64,000 nt of DNA from Bradyrhizobium sp. AZCC 2176. GTDB lineage: Bacteria; Pseudomonadota; Alphaproteobacteria; Rhizobiales; Xanthobacteraceae. The position numbers and the translations under genes are program-made. The DNA lies in the NCBI RefSeq assembly GCF_036924645.1, contig NZ_JAZHRX010000001.1, forward strand, positions 5,545,501 to 5,609,500, in the 5' to 3' direction. The notes under the pieces are model-generated. The model was not told where the DNA came from. It was given only the letters and a program-made list of their open reading frames with translations, and ran no database searches. Below, piece after piece: positions 39,273-49,399 of this stretch (positions are counted from its first letter, which is position 1; the number at the start of each line of letters is the position of its first letter).

Positions 39273-41354
39273 ATGGTTCAGGCAATTGTCTTTCTGCCGC
39301 TGCTGGGCGCCATTCTGGCCGGCCTGATTGCGATCTTCGGCGCGCATGCGCGCAACCCGAGCGGCGATGAGGTCAAGCATCACGACCACGGGCATCACGA
39401 TCAAGGCCTTGGCGATCACGCGCACGCCGCTGAAGCTCATGATGAACATGGCGATCACGGCCATGACGTCCATCACGTCTCGGAGCCGCCGGCTCAGGGC
39501 TCGCGCGCCGCCGAGCTGATTACGACAGGGCTTCTATTTGTATCCGCAGCGCTGTCTTGGGTGACGCTGGTCGACGTCGGCTTCATGCACCATGACGCCC
39601 GGATCGCGCTGTTCCCCTGGATCAATTCCGGTGATCTGCAGGTGGCGTGGGCGCTGCGCGTCGATACGCTGACCGCGGTGATGCTGGTGGTGGTCAACAC
39701 CATCTCCTCGCTCGTGCACCTCTATTCCATCGGTTACATGGACGAGGACCCGCACCGGCCGCGCTTCTTCGCCTATTTGTCGCTGTTCACCTTCGCGATG
39801 CTGATGCTGGTGACGGCGGACAATCTGGTCCAGCTCTTCTTCGGCTGGGAAGGCGTCGGTCTCGCGAGCTACCTGCTGATCGGCTTCTGGTACCAGAAGC
39901 CGTCGGCGAATGCCGCGGCGATCAAGGCCTTCGTGGTCAACCGCGTCGGCGATTTCGGCTTCGCGCTCGGCATCTTCGCCATCTACATGCTGCTCAACTC
40001 GACCGATCTCGAGACCATCTTCGCCGGCGCCCCGGGGCTATCAGGCAAGACCATCGACTTCTTCGGCTGGCATGCCGATGCGCTGACGCTGACCTGCCTG
40101 TTGCTGTTCATGGGCGCGATGGGAAAATCGGCCCAGTTCCTGCTGCACACCTGGTTGCCGGACGCGATGGAAGGCCCGACGCCGGTCTCCGCGCTGATCC
40201 ACGCTGCGACCATGGTGACCGCTGGCGTGTTCATGGTGGCGCGGCTGTCGCCGCTGTTCGAGCTCGCGCCGAATGCGCAGGCCGTCGTCATGTTCTTCGG
40301 CGCCACCACCGCGTTCTTTGCGGCGACCGTCGGTCTCGTCCAGAACGACATCAAGCGCATCGTCGCCTACTCGACCTGTTCGCAGCTCGGCTACATGTTC
40401 GTGGCGATGGGGGCGGGGGCCTATTCGGTCGGCATGTTCCATCTGTTCACGCACGCCTTCTTCAAGGCGCTGCTGTTCTTGGGGTCCGGCTCGGTGATCT
40501 ACGCGATGCACCACGAGCAGGACATCCGCAACATGGGGGGCTTAAAGGACAAGATCCCCTACACCTACAGCGTGATGGTGATCGGCACGCTGGCGCTGAC
40601 CGGCTTCCCGCTCACGGCCGGCTATTTCTCCAAGGACGCGATCATCGAGTCCGCCTACGTCGCGCACAATCCATTCGCATACTACGGTTTCGCGTTGACG
40701 GTGATTGCGGCCGGCCTGACCTCGTTCTATTCGTGGCGGCTGATCTTCAAGACGTTCCACGGCGAGCCGCACGACCAGCACCACTATGAGGCCGCGCACG
40801 AATCGCCGATGTGGATGCTGGTCCCGATCGGCGTTTTGGCGGCCGGCTCGATCCTGGCCGGTTTCCCGTTCAAGGAAGTATTCGCGGGCCATGGCGTCGA
40901 AGAGTTCTTCCGCGAGTCGCTCAAGATGCACCCGCATATCATCGACGAGATGCACCACATTCCACAGGCGATCGCGTTCCTGCCGACGGTGATGATGGTC
41001 GTGGGCTTCCTGGTGTCGTGGCTGTTCTACATCCGCCGGCCGTATCTGCCGGTCGAACTCGCCAACCAGCACCAGATGCTCTACCAGTTCCTGCTCAACA
41101 AATGGTACTTCGACGAGCTCTATGAGGTCATCTTCGTCCGTCCGGCGAAGTGGCTCGGCCGCTTTCTTTGGAAAAAGGGCGACGGCTTCGTCATCGACGG
41201 CTTCGGCCCGGATGGCGTGTCGGCGCGCGTGCTCGATGTCACCCGCAATGTGGTGAAGATTCAGACCGGCTATCTCTATCACTATGCCTTTGCGATGCTG
41301 ATCGGGGTCGCGGGGCTGATCACCTGGTTCATGTTCGGCTTGGGGGCCCAGTGA
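39273..41354 (+). CDS. nuoL: NADH-quinone oxidoreductase subunit L, with a His-rich loop
   Basis: A 693-residue distal proton-pumping subunit, antiporter-like, with the long lateral helix near the C-terminus. [37 protein letters not shown] and [27 protein letters not shown] contain the proton-path residues. Between TM1 and TM2 (about residues 24-68) lies an insertion very rich in His, Asp and Gly, with 14 His in some 45 residues. It is not part of the core fold and looks able to bind metal. The nuoM start overlaps the stop by one base. Confidence 0.97.
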   Translation: MVQAIVFLPLLGAILAGLIAIFGAHARNPSGDEVKHHDHGHHDQGLGDHAHAAEAHDEHGDHGHDVHHVSEPPAQGSRAAELITTGLLFVSAALSWVTLVDVGFMHHDARIALFPWINSGDLQVAWALRVDTLTAVMLVVVNTISSLVHLYSIGYMDEDPHRPRFFAYLSLFTFAMLMLVTADNLVQLFFGWEGVGLASYLLIGFWYQKPSANAAAIKAFVVNRVGDFGFALGIFAIYMLLNSTDLETIFAGAPGLSGKTIDFFGWHADALTLTCLLLFMGAMGKSAQFLLHTWLPDAMEGPTPVSALIHAATMVTAGVFMVARLSPLFELAPNAQAVVMFFGATTAFFAATVGLVQNDIKRIVAYSTCSQLGYMFVAMGAGAYSVGMFHLFTHAFFKALLFLGSGSVIYAMHHEQDIRNMGGLKDKIPYTYSVMVIGTLALTGFPLTAGYFSKDAIIESAYVAHNPFAYYGFALTVIAAGLTSFYSWRLIFKTFHGEPHDQHHYEAAHESPMWMLVPIGVLAAGSILAGFPFKEVFAGHGVEEFFRESLKMHPHIIDEMHHIPQAIAFLPTVMMVVGFLVSWLFYIRRPYLPVELANQHQMLYQFLLNKWYFDELYEVIFVRPAKWLGRFLWKKGDGFVIDGFGPDGVSARVLDVTRNVVKIQTGYLYHYAFAMLIGVAGLITWFMFGLGAQ

Positions 41355-42862
41355 TGACAACCTGGCCGATTCTTTCCGTCGTCACCTTCCTGCCGATCAT
41401 CGGCGCGCTGGCGATCTATCTCACCCGCGGCGAGGACGAGGCGGCGCGGCGCAATGCGCGCTGGATCGCGCTGTGGACCACGCTGGTCACCTTTGCGGTG
41501 TCGCTGATCCTGGGCTGGCGCTTCGACGCCGCCAATCCGGATTTCCAGTTCGTCGAAAAGGCGAACTGGCTCGCCAGCGGCATCACCTATCACATGGGCG
41601 TCGACGGCATTTCGCTGCCGTTCGTGATCCTGACCACCGCTTTGATGCCGTTCTGCATCATCGCGAGCTGGAAATCGATCACGGTGCGCGTGCGCGAATA
41701 CATGATGGCGTTCCTGCTTTTGGAGACGCTGATGGTCGGCACGTTTTCGGCGCTCGACCTCGTGCTGTTCTATCTGTTCTTCGAGGGTGGCCTGATCCCG
41801 ATGTTCCTGATCATCGGCGTCTGGGGCGGGCCGCGCCGGGTCTACGCGTCGTTCAAGTTCTTTCTCTACACGCTGCTCGGCTCGGTGCTGATGCTGCTCG
41901 CCATCATGGCGCTGTACTGGAATGCCGGCACCACCGACATCCCGACCCTGATGCATACCGCCGTGCCACGTAGCTTGCAGACCTGGGCGTGGCTGGCGTT
42001 CTTTGCCTCGTTCGCCGTGAAGATGCCGATGTGGCCGGTGCACACCTGGCTTCCCGATGCGCACGTCGAGGCGCCGACCGCAGGCTCGGTGATCCTGGCC
42101 GCGATCCTGTTGAAGATGGGCGGCTACGGTTTCCTGCGGTTCTCGCTGCCGATGTTTCCGCTGGCCTCGCATGATTTTGCGCCGCTGATCTTCTCGTTGT
42201 CGGTGATCGCCATCGTCTACACCTCGCTGGTGGCGCTGATGCAGGAGGACATCAAGAAACTGATCGCCTATTCGTCGGTGGCCCATATGGGCTTCGTCAC
42301 CATGGGCATCTTCGCCGCGACCACGCAGGGCGTGGCCGGCGGCGTGTTCCAGATGGTGTCGCACGGCATCGTCTCCGGCGCGCTGTTCCTGTGCGTCGGC
42401 ATCGTCTACGACCGCATGCATACCCGCGAGATCACGGCCTATGGCGGCCTCGTCAACCGGATGCCGCTCTACGCGCTGGTGTTCATGGTCTTCACCATGG
42501 CCAATGTCGGTCTGCCCGGCACTAGCGGCTTCGTCGGCGAATTCATGACGCTGCTCGGCACCTTCAAGGTCTCGATCCCGACCGCGACCTTTGCCACGCT
42601 CGGCGTGATCCTGTCGGCCTGCTATGCGCTGTGGCTCTATCGCAAGGTGGTGTTCGGCGCGCTGACCAAGCCGTCGCTCGCCAGCATCAAGGATCTGACC
42701 CTCCGCGAGAGTCTGACCCTGTTCCCGCTCGTCGCGCTGACGATCCTGTTCGGCGTCTATCCGAAGCCGGTGCTCGACATGTCGGCGGCCTCGGTCCAGC
42801 AACTCGTCAACAATTACAATGCCGCCGTGACTGCCGTGAAGGCAGCCGCGCTGGTCCAGTAA
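41354..42862 (+). CDS. nuoM: NADH-quinone oxidoreductase subunit M
   Basis: A 502-residue antiporter-like proton-pumping subunit with about 14 transmembrane helices. [18 protein letters not shown] holds the key glutamate region, and [35 protein letters not shown] the channel lysine and histidine. The ATG overlaps the nuoL stop (TGATG). Length is standard. Confidence 0.98.
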   Translation: MTTWPILSVVTFLPIIGALAIYLTRGEDEAARRNARWIALWTTLVTFAVSLILGWRFDAANPDFQFVEKANWLASGITYHMGVDGISLPFVILTTALMPFCIIASWKSITVRVREYMMAFLLLETLMVGTFSALDLVLFYLFFEGGLIPMFLIIGVWGGPRRVYASFKFFLYTLLGSVLMLLAIMALYWNAGTTDIPTLMHTAVPRSLQTWAWLAFFASFAVKMPMWPVHTWLPDAHVEAPTAGSVILAAILLKMGGYGFLRFSLPMFPLASHDFAPLIFSLSVIAIVYTSLVALMQEDIKKLIAYSSVAHMGFVTMGIFAATTQGVAGGVFQMVSHGIVSGALFLCVGIVYDRMHTREITAYGGLVNRMPLYALVFMVFTMANVGLPGTSGFVGEFMTLLGTFKVSIPTATFATLGVILSACYALWLYRKVVFGALTKPSLASIKDLTLRESLTLFPLVALTILFGVYPKPVLDMSAASVQQLVNNYNAAVTAVKAAALVQ

Positions 42863-42929
42863 CGCAGCGTTTTCAAGCGAAGTGGGAACCGGTTCGCATG
42901 AAGGAAACGCGTCAAGGAAATAAAGCGCC

Positions 42930-44372
42930 ATGAGCTTTTCCAGTGCAGGTTATCAGTTGCTGCCGGTGCTGCCGGAGCTGGTGCTGGCCGTCGGCGCCAT
43001 GGCGCTGTTGATGCTGGGCGCCTATCGCGGCGAGGGGACGACCAGACTGGTCACCAGCCTTGCGGTGGTGCTGCTGGTCGTGACCGGCGTGCTGGAGTTG
43101 ATGCTGCCGGCCGGCAAGCTCGCGACCTTCGGCGGCAGCTTCATTGTCGACGATTTTGCCCGCTTCCTGAAAGTCCTTGCGATCATCGGCTCGGCGGTGA
43201 CGCTGATCCTGTCGACGGAGTTTTTGTCCGACCCGTCGCGGCGCATTTTCGAATATGCGATCCTCGTGCTGCTCTCCACGCTCGGCATGATGGTGCTGAT
43301 CTCGGCCGCCGACCTGATCATGCTCTATCTCGGGCTCGAACTGATGAGCCTTGCGCTCTACGTGGTCGCTGCCTCTAACCGCGACAACGCCAAGTCCACC
43401 GAAGCCGGGCTGAAGTATTTCGTACTCGGCGCGCTGTCCTCGGGCATGCTGCTATACGGCGCTTCGCTGATCTACGGCTTCACCGGCACGGTCGATTTTG
43501 CCGGCATTGCGGCTACGGTGAAGACCGGCAGCGTCGGCATCGTCTTTGGCCTGGTGTTCCTGCTGGCCGGGCTCTGCTTCAAGGTATCCGCCGTGCCGTT
43601 CCACATGTGGACGCCCGACGTCTACGAGGGGGCGCCGACGCCGGTCACGGCGTTCTTTGCCTCGGCGCCGAAAGTCGCAGCGCTCGCCGTTTTCACCCGC
43701 GTGACCTTGACCGCGTTCCCCGGCATCGTCCCGCAATGGCAGCAGATCCTCGTGTTTGTCGCGATCGCTTCGATGGCGCTGGGTTCGTTCGCCGCGATCG
43801 GACAGAGGAACATCAAACGCCTGATGGCCTATTCGTCGATCGGCCATATGGGCTTTGCGCTGGTAGGGCTCGCGTCGGGCACGGTGGAGGGCGCGCAGGG
43901 CGTGCTGGTCTACATCGCGATCTATGTCGCGATGACGCTGGGCTCCTTCGCCGTCATCCTGACTATGAAGCGCAACGGCCAGCCGATGGAGCAGATCAGC
44001 GATTTCGCCGGGCTGTCGCGCACCAACCCGCTGCTGGCGTTTTTCTTCGCCATGCTCTTGTTCTCGCTGGCCGGCATTCCGCCGCTCGCGGGCTTCTTTG
44101 CCAAATGGTACGTGTTCGTGGCCGCGATCAAGGCGGGCCTGTTCACGCTCGCCGTAATCGGGGTGCTCACCAGCGTCGTGGGTGCATTCTACTATCTCAC
44201 CATCATCAAGGTGATGTATTTCGACGAGCCGGTCGGCAAGATCGAGCCGATGCGGATCGAACTGCGCACGGTGCTGGCGGTCGCGGGCATCTTCAACATC
44301 TTCTTCTTCGTCTATCCGGGGCCGCTGGTCAGCGTCGCCACGGTGGCCGCGAAGTCGCTCTTCCCAGGATGA
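42930..44372 (+). CDS. nuoN: NADH-quinone oxidoreductase subunit N
   Basis: A 480-residue antiporter-like subunit that closes the operon. LYLGLELMSLALYVVAASNRD and FHMWTPDVYEGAPTPVTAFFASAPKVAAL are conserved proton-path segments. It begins 67 bases after nuoM, the longest gap besides the nuoI-nuoJ repeat. Its stop overlaps birA by four bases. Confidence 0.98.
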   Translation: MSFSSAGYQLLPVLPELVLAVGAMALLMLGAYRGEGTTRLVTSLAVVLLVVTGVLELMLPAGKLATFGGSFIVDDFARFLKVLAIIGSAVTLILSTEFLSDPSRRIFEYAILVLLSTLGMMVLISAADLIMLYLGLELMSLALYVVAASNRDNAKSTEAGLKYFVLGALSSGMLLYGASLIYGFTGTVDFAGIAATVKTGSVGIVFGLVFLLAGLCFKVSAVPFHMWTPDVYEGAPTPVTAFFASAPKVAALAVFTRVTLTAFPGIVPQWQQILVFVAIASMALGSFAAIGQRNIKRLMAYSSIGHMGFALVGLASGTVEGAQGVLVYIAIYVAMTLGSFAVILTMKRNGQPMEQISDFAGLSRTNPLLAFFFAMLLFSLAGIPPLAGFFAKWYVFVAAIKAGLFTLAVIGVLTSVVGAFYYLTIIKVMYFDEPVGKIEPMRIELRTVLAVAGIFNIFFFVYPGPLVSVATVAAKSLFPG

Positions 44373-45181
44373 CCTTCTCGCTCGGTCCCAAAGCCATATC
44401 GGCGGGCTACCGTCTCGCCGCCTTCGACCGCATCGGTTCGACCAACGCCGAAGCCATGTCCCGCGCCCGCGATGGCGAGCGCGCCCCGACGTGGTTCGTG
44501 ACGACCGAGCAGACCGCCGGCCGCGGCCGCCGGCAGCGCGCCTGGATCGCGCCGCGCGGTAACCTCGCCAGCAGCATCCTCGAGGTCATGGACGTGTCGC
44601 CCGGCGTCGCGGCCACCCTGGGCTTTGCCGCAGGGCTTTCGCTGGAAAGCGCCCTGCAGAAGCTCAGCATCGAAGCCAATTTGCGCCGTGCCGGCGCGGC
44701 GCCGCTGAAATACGCCCTGAAATGGCCCAACGACGTCATGGCGGATGGGCAGAAGCTCGCCGGCATCCTGCTGGAGGCCGAGGCCCTGGCCGGCAGTCGC
44801 CTGGCCGTGGTGGTCGGCATCGGCACCAACGTCATTGCTGCGCCTGAGGGCACGCCGACGCCGGCGACCTCGCTGGCCGCGCTCGGCGTTCAAATCGGCG
44901 CCGACGAGCTATTCGCCGCGCTCTCCGACGCCTGGGTCGACTTCACCGGCATCTGGGACAATGGCCGCGGCTTTGCCGACATCCGCAAGGCGTGGCTGGA
45001 ACGGGCCTTTGGCGTCGGCGAGCGGGTCGCGGTCCAGACCGGAACCGCGAAGATAGAAGGCACGTTCGATACGATCGATGATACCGGCTGCCTGATCGTC
45101 CGCACGGCGGAGGGCAGGCGCATGCCGATCACAGCCGGAGAAGTCTATTTCGGCACCGCGGCATCAGTGGGAGCGGCCTGA
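44369..45181 (+). CDS. birA: Biotin--[acetyl-CoA-carboxylase] ligase, catalytic form without HTH
   Basis: A 270-residue ligase that activates biotin with ATP and attaches it to the biotin carboxyl carrier protein. The catalytic domain shows FDRIGSTNAEAM, TAGRGRRQRAW and KWPNDVMADGQKLAGIL, with a C-terminal SH3-like cap. It lacks the N-terminal DNA-binding domain of E. coli BirA, so it cannot repress transcription. Coupled to nuoN by ATGA and to rnj by TGATG. Confidence 0.95.
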   Translation: MTFSLGPKAISAGYRLAAFDRIGSTNAEAMSRARDGERAPTWFVTTEQTAGRGRRQRAWIAPRGNLASSILEVMDVSPGVAATLGFAAGLSLESALQKLSIEANLRRAGAAPLKYALKWPNDVMADGQKLAGILLEAEALAGSRLAVVVGIGTNVIAAPEGTPTPATSLAALGVQIGADELFAALSDAWVDFTGIWDNGRGFADIRKAWLERAFGVGERVAVQTGTAKIEGTFDTIDDTGCLIVRTAEGRRMPITAGEVYFGTAASVGAA

Positions 45182-46851
45182 TGGCGCGGCCGGATGAACT
45201 GACCTTTGCGCCGCTTGGCGGCGTTGGCGAGATCGGCATGAACTTGTCGATCTACGGGCTCGGCAACCGCCACCAGCGTTCCTGGCTCGCGGTCGATCTC
45301 GGCGTCTCCTTCGGCGACGAGGAACATCTGCCGGGCATCGACCTGATCATGCCCGACATCCGCTTCCTGGAGAAGGAGCGCAACAATTTGATGGGTCTGG
45401 TGCTGACGCACGCCCACGAGGATCATTTCGGCGCGATTATAGATCTCTGGCCGAAGCTGCAATGCAAGGTCTATGCAACTAAATTCAGCGCCGCTTTGTT
45501 CGAGGCCAAATGCGCCGCCGAGCGCAATCCGCCGAAGATACCGGTAACGGTGGTGCCGTCGGGCGGCCGCGTCGAGCTTGGGCCGTTCACCGTCGAGTTC
45601 ATCCCGGTCGCCCATTCGATCCCGGAATCGCATGCGCTGGCGATCCACACCCCGGCCGGCACTGTGCTGCACACCGGCGACTGGAAGATCGACCCGACGC
45701 CGATCATCGGTCTTCCGACCGACGAGCGGCGCCTGCGCGAACTCGGCGATGCCGGCGTGCTGGCGCTGGTCGGCGATTCCACCAACGCGGTGCGGGACGG
45801 GCGCTCGCCCTCGGAGACCGAGGTCGCCGCCACCATCACCAAGCTGGTGATGGCCGCCAAAGGCCGGGTTGCCGTCACCACCTTTGCCTCCAACGTCGCC
45901 CGCCTGAAAGCGGTGGCGGACGCCGCCAAAGCCGCCGATCGCGAGGTGGTCGTGGTCGGCCGCGCTATGGAGCGCGTGGTGCAGGTCGCCCGCGAGACCG
46001 GCTATCTCGAGGGCGTGCAGAATTTCCGCGGCGCCGATTATTATGGGCATTTCCCGCCGGACAAGGTGCTGGCGCTGTGCACCGGCAGCCAGGGCGAGCC
46101 GCGCGCGGCACTGGCCCGGATCGCCAATAACGACCACCCGCAGGTGACGCTGAACAAGGGCGACAGCGTGATCTTTTCCTCGCGCACCATCCCCGGCAAC
46201 GAGAAGGCGGTCGGCGCCATCATCAATGGCCTGGTGGTCCAGGGCATCGAGGTCATCACCGACCGCACTGATCTGGTCCACGTCTCCGGCCATCCGCGCC
46301 GCGACGAGCTGCGCGACATGATCTCATGGGTACGCCCGCAGATCTTGATCCCCGTCCATGGCGAGGCGCTGCATCTGTCGGAGCACGCCAAGCTGGCGCG
46401 TGCCGCCGGCGTCCCGAAGGTGCTGACGTGCCGGAACGGCGACCTGATCAAGCTTGGGCCGGGCGACCCTGGAATCATCGACGAATTGCCGTCGGGACGG
46501 ATCTACAAGGACGGCGCGATCCTGGAGGATTCAAAATCCCGCGCCGTGGTCGAGCGGCGGCGGATGGGGTTTGCCGGCTGCGCCTTTGTCGCCCTCGCCA
46601 TGACCGACAAGGGCGAATTGGCCGACGATCCCGAGGTTGATCTGGTTGGCATCCCCGAGAAGAATGCGGCCGGCGAGGTGATCGACGAGATCGTGTTCGA
46701 TACGGTGGTTTCGACGGTGGAAAACCTGCCGCGGGCGCGGCGGCGCGATGCGGACGCTACGGCTGAATCGGTGCGCCGCGCGGTGCGTGCGGTCATCAGC
46801 GAGAACTGGGGCAAGAAGCCGATTTGCCTCGTTCATGTGCTGACGGTTTGA
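45181..46851 (+). CDS. rnj: Ribonuclease J
   Basis: A 556-residue metallo-beta-lactamase/beta-CASP ribonuclease of mRNA decay and rRNA processing. LTHAHEDHFGAI is the zinc-binding motif, and SGHPRRDELRDMISWVRPQILIPVHGEALH the beta-CASP and final metal region. In rhizobia RNase J coexists with RNase E. The gene overlaps birA by one base, so it may ride on nuo-birA transcription. Confidence 0.95.
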   Translation: MARPDELTFAPLGGVGEIGMNLSIYGLGNRHQRSWLAVDLGVSFGDEEHLPGIDLIMPDIRFLEKERNNLMGLVLTHAHEDHFGAIIDLWPKLQCKVYATKFSAALFEAKCAAERNPPKIPVTVVPSGGRVELGPFTVEFIPVAHSIPESHALAIHTPAGTVLHTGDWKIDPTPIIGLPTDERRLRELGDAGVLALVGDSTNAVRDGRSPSETEVAATITKLVMAAKGRVAVTTFASNVARLKAVADAAKAADREVVVVGRAMERVVQVARETGYLEGVQNFRGADYYGHFPPDKVLALCTGSQGEPRAALARIANNDHPQVTLNKGDSVIFSSRTIPGNEKAVGAIINGLVVQGIEVITDRTDLVHVSGHPRRDELRDMISWVRPQILIPVHGEALHLSEHAKLARAAGVPKVLTCRNGDLIKLGPGDPGIIDELPSGRIYKDGAILEDSKSRAVVERRRMGFAGCAFVALAMTDKGELADDPEVDLVGIPEKNAAGEVIDEIVFDTVVSTVENLPRARRRDADATAESVRRAVRAVISENWGKKPICLVHVLTV

Positions 46852-46915
46852 GGTAAAAGCACTTCTAACCGGGCGGACGTGCCGGGAAGATGCAGCGAAG
46901 CGGGAGTGGAGTGTC

Positions 46916-47320
46916 ATGCTGGGCCGGCTCAATCACGTTGCGATCGCGGTCAAGGATGCGGAAAAGGCCGCCAAGATCTATGGCGCCGCATTCGGCGCCG
47001 AAATCTCCGGCGCCGTGCCGCTGCCGGAGCATGGCGTCATCACCGTGTTCGTGACCTTGCCCAACACCAAGATCGAGTTCATCCAGCCGCTCGGCGAAGC
47101 TTCGCCGATCGCCAAGTTCGTCGAGCGCAACGCCGACGGCGGCATCCATCACATCTGCTACGACGTGCCCGACATCATCGCCGCGCGCGACAGACTGATC
47201 AGCGAGGGCGCGCGCGTGCTCGGTGACGGCGTGCCGAAGATCGGCGCCCACGGCAAGCCGGTGCTGTTTTTCCATCCGAAGGATTTCTCCGGCGCACTTG
47301 TCGAAATCGAACAGGCGTGA
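46916..47320 (+). CDS. mce: Methylmalonyl-CoA epimerase
   Basis: A 134-residue VOC-fold enzyme that interconverts the S and R forms of methylmalonyl-CoA in propionate metabolism. Metal ligands lie in LNHVAIAV, GGIHHICYDV and LVEIEQA. The mutase genes are not in this window. It starts 64 bases after rnj with a GGAGTG site and is followed closely by the DUF1467 gene. Confidence 0.94.
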   Translation: MLGRLNHVAIAVKDAEKAAKIYGAAFGAEISGAVPLPEHGVITVFVTLPNTKIEFIQPLGEASPIAKFVERNADGGIHHICYDVPDIIAARDRLISEGARVLGDGVPKIGAHGKPVLFFHPKDFSGALVEIEQA

Positions 47321-47326
47321 ACCCTG

Positions 47327-47602
47327 ATGGCCTATAGCGTCTCCACCGCGCTTGCGATCTACTTCGTGCTCTGGTGGGTCGTGCTGTTCACGACGCTGCC
47401 GTTCGGCGTCCGCAGCCAGCATGAGGACGGCGAGGCCGCGCCCGGCACCGATCCCGGCGCGCCGGTCATGGCGCGGATGGGCTGGAAGCTGCTCTGGACC
47501 ACGCTGATCTCGGGCGTGGTTTTCGGCATCGGCATGTGGGCCTATCACCAAGGCTATCTCAATATCGAGCGACTGTCGAAGCTGATGGGGCTGCCGTTCT
47601 GA
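47327..47602 (+). CDS. DUF1467 family membrane protein
   Basis: A 91-residue inner-membrane protein with two helices (AIYFVLWWVVLFTTLPFG and LLWTTLISGVVFGIGMWAY). The FVLWWVVLFTTLPFGVRSQ motif is diagnostic of DUF1467, an alphaproteobacterial family of unknown role. It starts six bases after mce. In related genomes I recall proS next; here about 14 kb of other genes intervene. Confidence 0.92.
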   Translation: MAYSVSTALAIYFVLWWVVLFTTLPFGVRSQHEDGEAAPGTDPGAPVMARMGWKLLWTTLISGVVFGIGMWAYHQGYLNIERLSKLMGLPF

Positions 47603-47624
47603 CATTTCGATCTGGGGGAGAGGA

Positions 47625-47972
47625 ATGACCGTTCAACGCATCCTGATAGCGCTTGTAGTCTTGCTCGCGGCCGGCCTTGCCGGATCGTTCTACGTGAACT
47701 GGAAGATGCTCGGGCAGCTTCGCACCGTAAAAGCCTTCGTCGAGGGCTCGGTCTTCGCCGACGCGGTCGCCGCGTGCGAGAGGGCGCAGAGCACCACCCC
47801 GTTCAAATGGACCGGCGGCAAGCAGACCGCCGTAATCGGCGTGAGTTCGGTCAAGCTCAACAAGGACACGATCATCCCGAGCTACACGCTTGTCGCCGAC
47901 AGCGTCTATTGCGACTATGATCCGTTCAAGAAAAAAGCCGATATCGGCTCGAATTTCCTGGAACGGGAGTGA
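47625..47972 (+). CDS. Hypothetical exported or membrane-anchored protein
   Basis: 115 residues behind a GGGGGAGAGG site. The N-terminus is one hydrophobic segment (QRILIALVVLLAAGLAGSFYV), probably a signal anchor. The rest is soluble with two cysteines (VAACERA, VYCDYD) that might pair in the periplasm. No family recognised. It is 22 bases after the DUF1467 gene and precedes mtnK, so it may belong to either unit. Confidence 0.65.
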   Translation: MTVQRILIALVVLLAAGLAGSFYVNWKMLGQLRTVKAFVEGSVFADAVAACERAQSTTPFKWTGGKQTAVIGVSSVKLNKDTIIPSYTLVADSVYCDYDPFKKKADIGSNFLERE

Positions 47973-48007
47973 ACCGCGCCTCCCGCACCGGCATTGGGGG
48001 CAGGGGG

Positions 48008-49315
48008 ATGAGTTCACAGCATCGATCGTCGGCTGGTCCACGGCCGGACGAATACCGAATTCTTCATGAAGCCGATCTGCGGGATTACCTCGCGGGGCTA
48101 CCGGCGGTCGCGGCCCGGCTTGGCGGCGCACCCGCTTCCTGGACGATCAGCGAGGTCGGCGACGGCAACCTCAATCTCGTGTTCATCGTCAAGGGGACCG
48201 CGAGCGGCATCGCCGTCAAGCAAGCGCTGCCCTATGTGCGGCTCGTCGGCGAGAGCTGGCCGTTGCCGCTGTCGCGCGCGCATTACGAATATCTGGCGCT
48301 CACGCATCAGGCGCGGCTGGCGCCCGGTTTGGTGCCGGCTGTGCTGCACCACAACGAGGGGCTCGCGCTCGTTGTTATGGAGTTGCTCGAGCCGCATATC
48401 ATCATGCGCAAGGGGCTGATCGCGGGCACGCTCTATCCGCGCTTTGTCGGGGACATCGCGACCTTTCTGGCACGCACGCTGTTTTTCTCTTCCGACCTCG
48501 CGATTCCTGCTGCCGGGAAGAAGGAGGGAATTGCGGCGTTCGCCGGCAACCACGCGCTCTGCAAGATCACAGAAGACTTGATCTTCACCGATCCCTATCG
48601 CGTGGCCGAGCAAAACCGCTGGACACAGCCCTGGCTCGACGCGACAGCGGCCGCCTTCCGCGAAGACCTCGACCTCCACGCGGCGATCTCGCGGCTGAAA
48701 CTGAAATTCCTGAACGCACCGGAAGCGCTGATTCACGGCGATCTCCACACCGGCTCGATCATGGTGACGGAAGGCTCGACCGTCGTGATCGATCCCGAGT
48801 TCGCGTTCTACGGACCGATGGGATTCGATCTCGGCGCGGTCATCGGCAATCTCCTGATGAGCTATCTGGCCTCCGCCGGTCATGAGCGTTCGCCGAGCGA
48901 ACGGCGGCTGTTTGAGGTGTGGGTGCTGGAAACGATCGAAAACGTCTGGACCGAGTTCGCCCGCGAATTCCTCGAGCTCTGGCGCACGGAAGCTCACGGC
49001 GACGCCTACCCCAAGGCGCTGTTTCCCGGCGCGGCCGGTGCGGCGCGCCTGGAGGTCGAGCGACTGGCCTATATGGCGCGGCTGTTCGGCGACACCGTCG
49101 GATTTTCGGCCGCGAAGATCATCCGTCGCATTCTCGGGCTGGCGCACAATGCCGATTTCGAACTGATCGAGGATCCAAAGCAGCGGGCCATTTGCGAGGC
49201 TCGGAGCCTGCGTCTGGCGCGCGCGATGATGGTGGAGACGGCGTCGTTCGGCAGCATCGGCGCCGTGACGAAAGCGGCGCGGGCAGTTCGCGACTGGCAG
49301 CCTGATTTCGCCTGA
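48008..49315 (+). CDS. mtnK: S-methyl-5-thioribose kinase
   Basis: A 435-residue kinase of the protein-kinase-like fold that phosphorylates methylthioribose in methionine salvage. Signatures are SEVGDGNLNLVFIVKG, KQALPYVRLVGESWPL, the catalytic LIHGDLHTGSIMVT and the metal-binding VIDPEFAFYGPMGFDLG. The start MSSQHRSS has a GGGGG site; an upstream in-frame GTG at 47969 overlaps the previous gene. The usual partner mtnA is not here. It converges with a ribose-type ABC importer operon. Confidence 0.93.
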   Translation: MSSQHRSSAGPRPDEYRILHEADLRDYLAGLPAVAARLGGAPASWTISEVGDGNLNLVFIVKGTASGIAVKQALPYVRLVGESWPLPLSRAHYEYLALTHQARLAPGLVPAVLHHNEGLALVVMELLEPHIIMRKGLIAGTLYPRFVGDIATFLARTLFFSSDLAIPAAGKKEGIAAFAGNHALCKITEDLIFTDPYRVAEQNRWTQPWLDATAAAFREDLDLHAAISRLKLKFLNAPEALIHGDLHTGSIMVTEGSTVVIDPEFAFYGPMGFDLGAVIGNLLMSYLASAGHERSPSERRLFEVWVLETIENVWTEFAREFLELWRTEAHGDAYPKALFPGAAGAARLEVERLAYMARLFGDTVGFSAAKIIRRILGLAHNADFELIEDPKQRAICEARSLRLARAMMVETASFGSIGAVTKAARAVRDWQPDFA

Positions 49316-49399
49316 TCGGTTCGCCCCGCTTGCGGCGTGGTGCACTGCTGATCCGGGGTCCATGTGTCGGGACGTGGGTCCCGGCTCTCCGGCGCAGCG

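Noticed and set aside
39342..39490. Separate small His-rich protein or nickel chaperone gene
   Set aside because: The segment is in frame within nuoL with uninterrupted membrane helices on both sides; it is a loop, not a gene.
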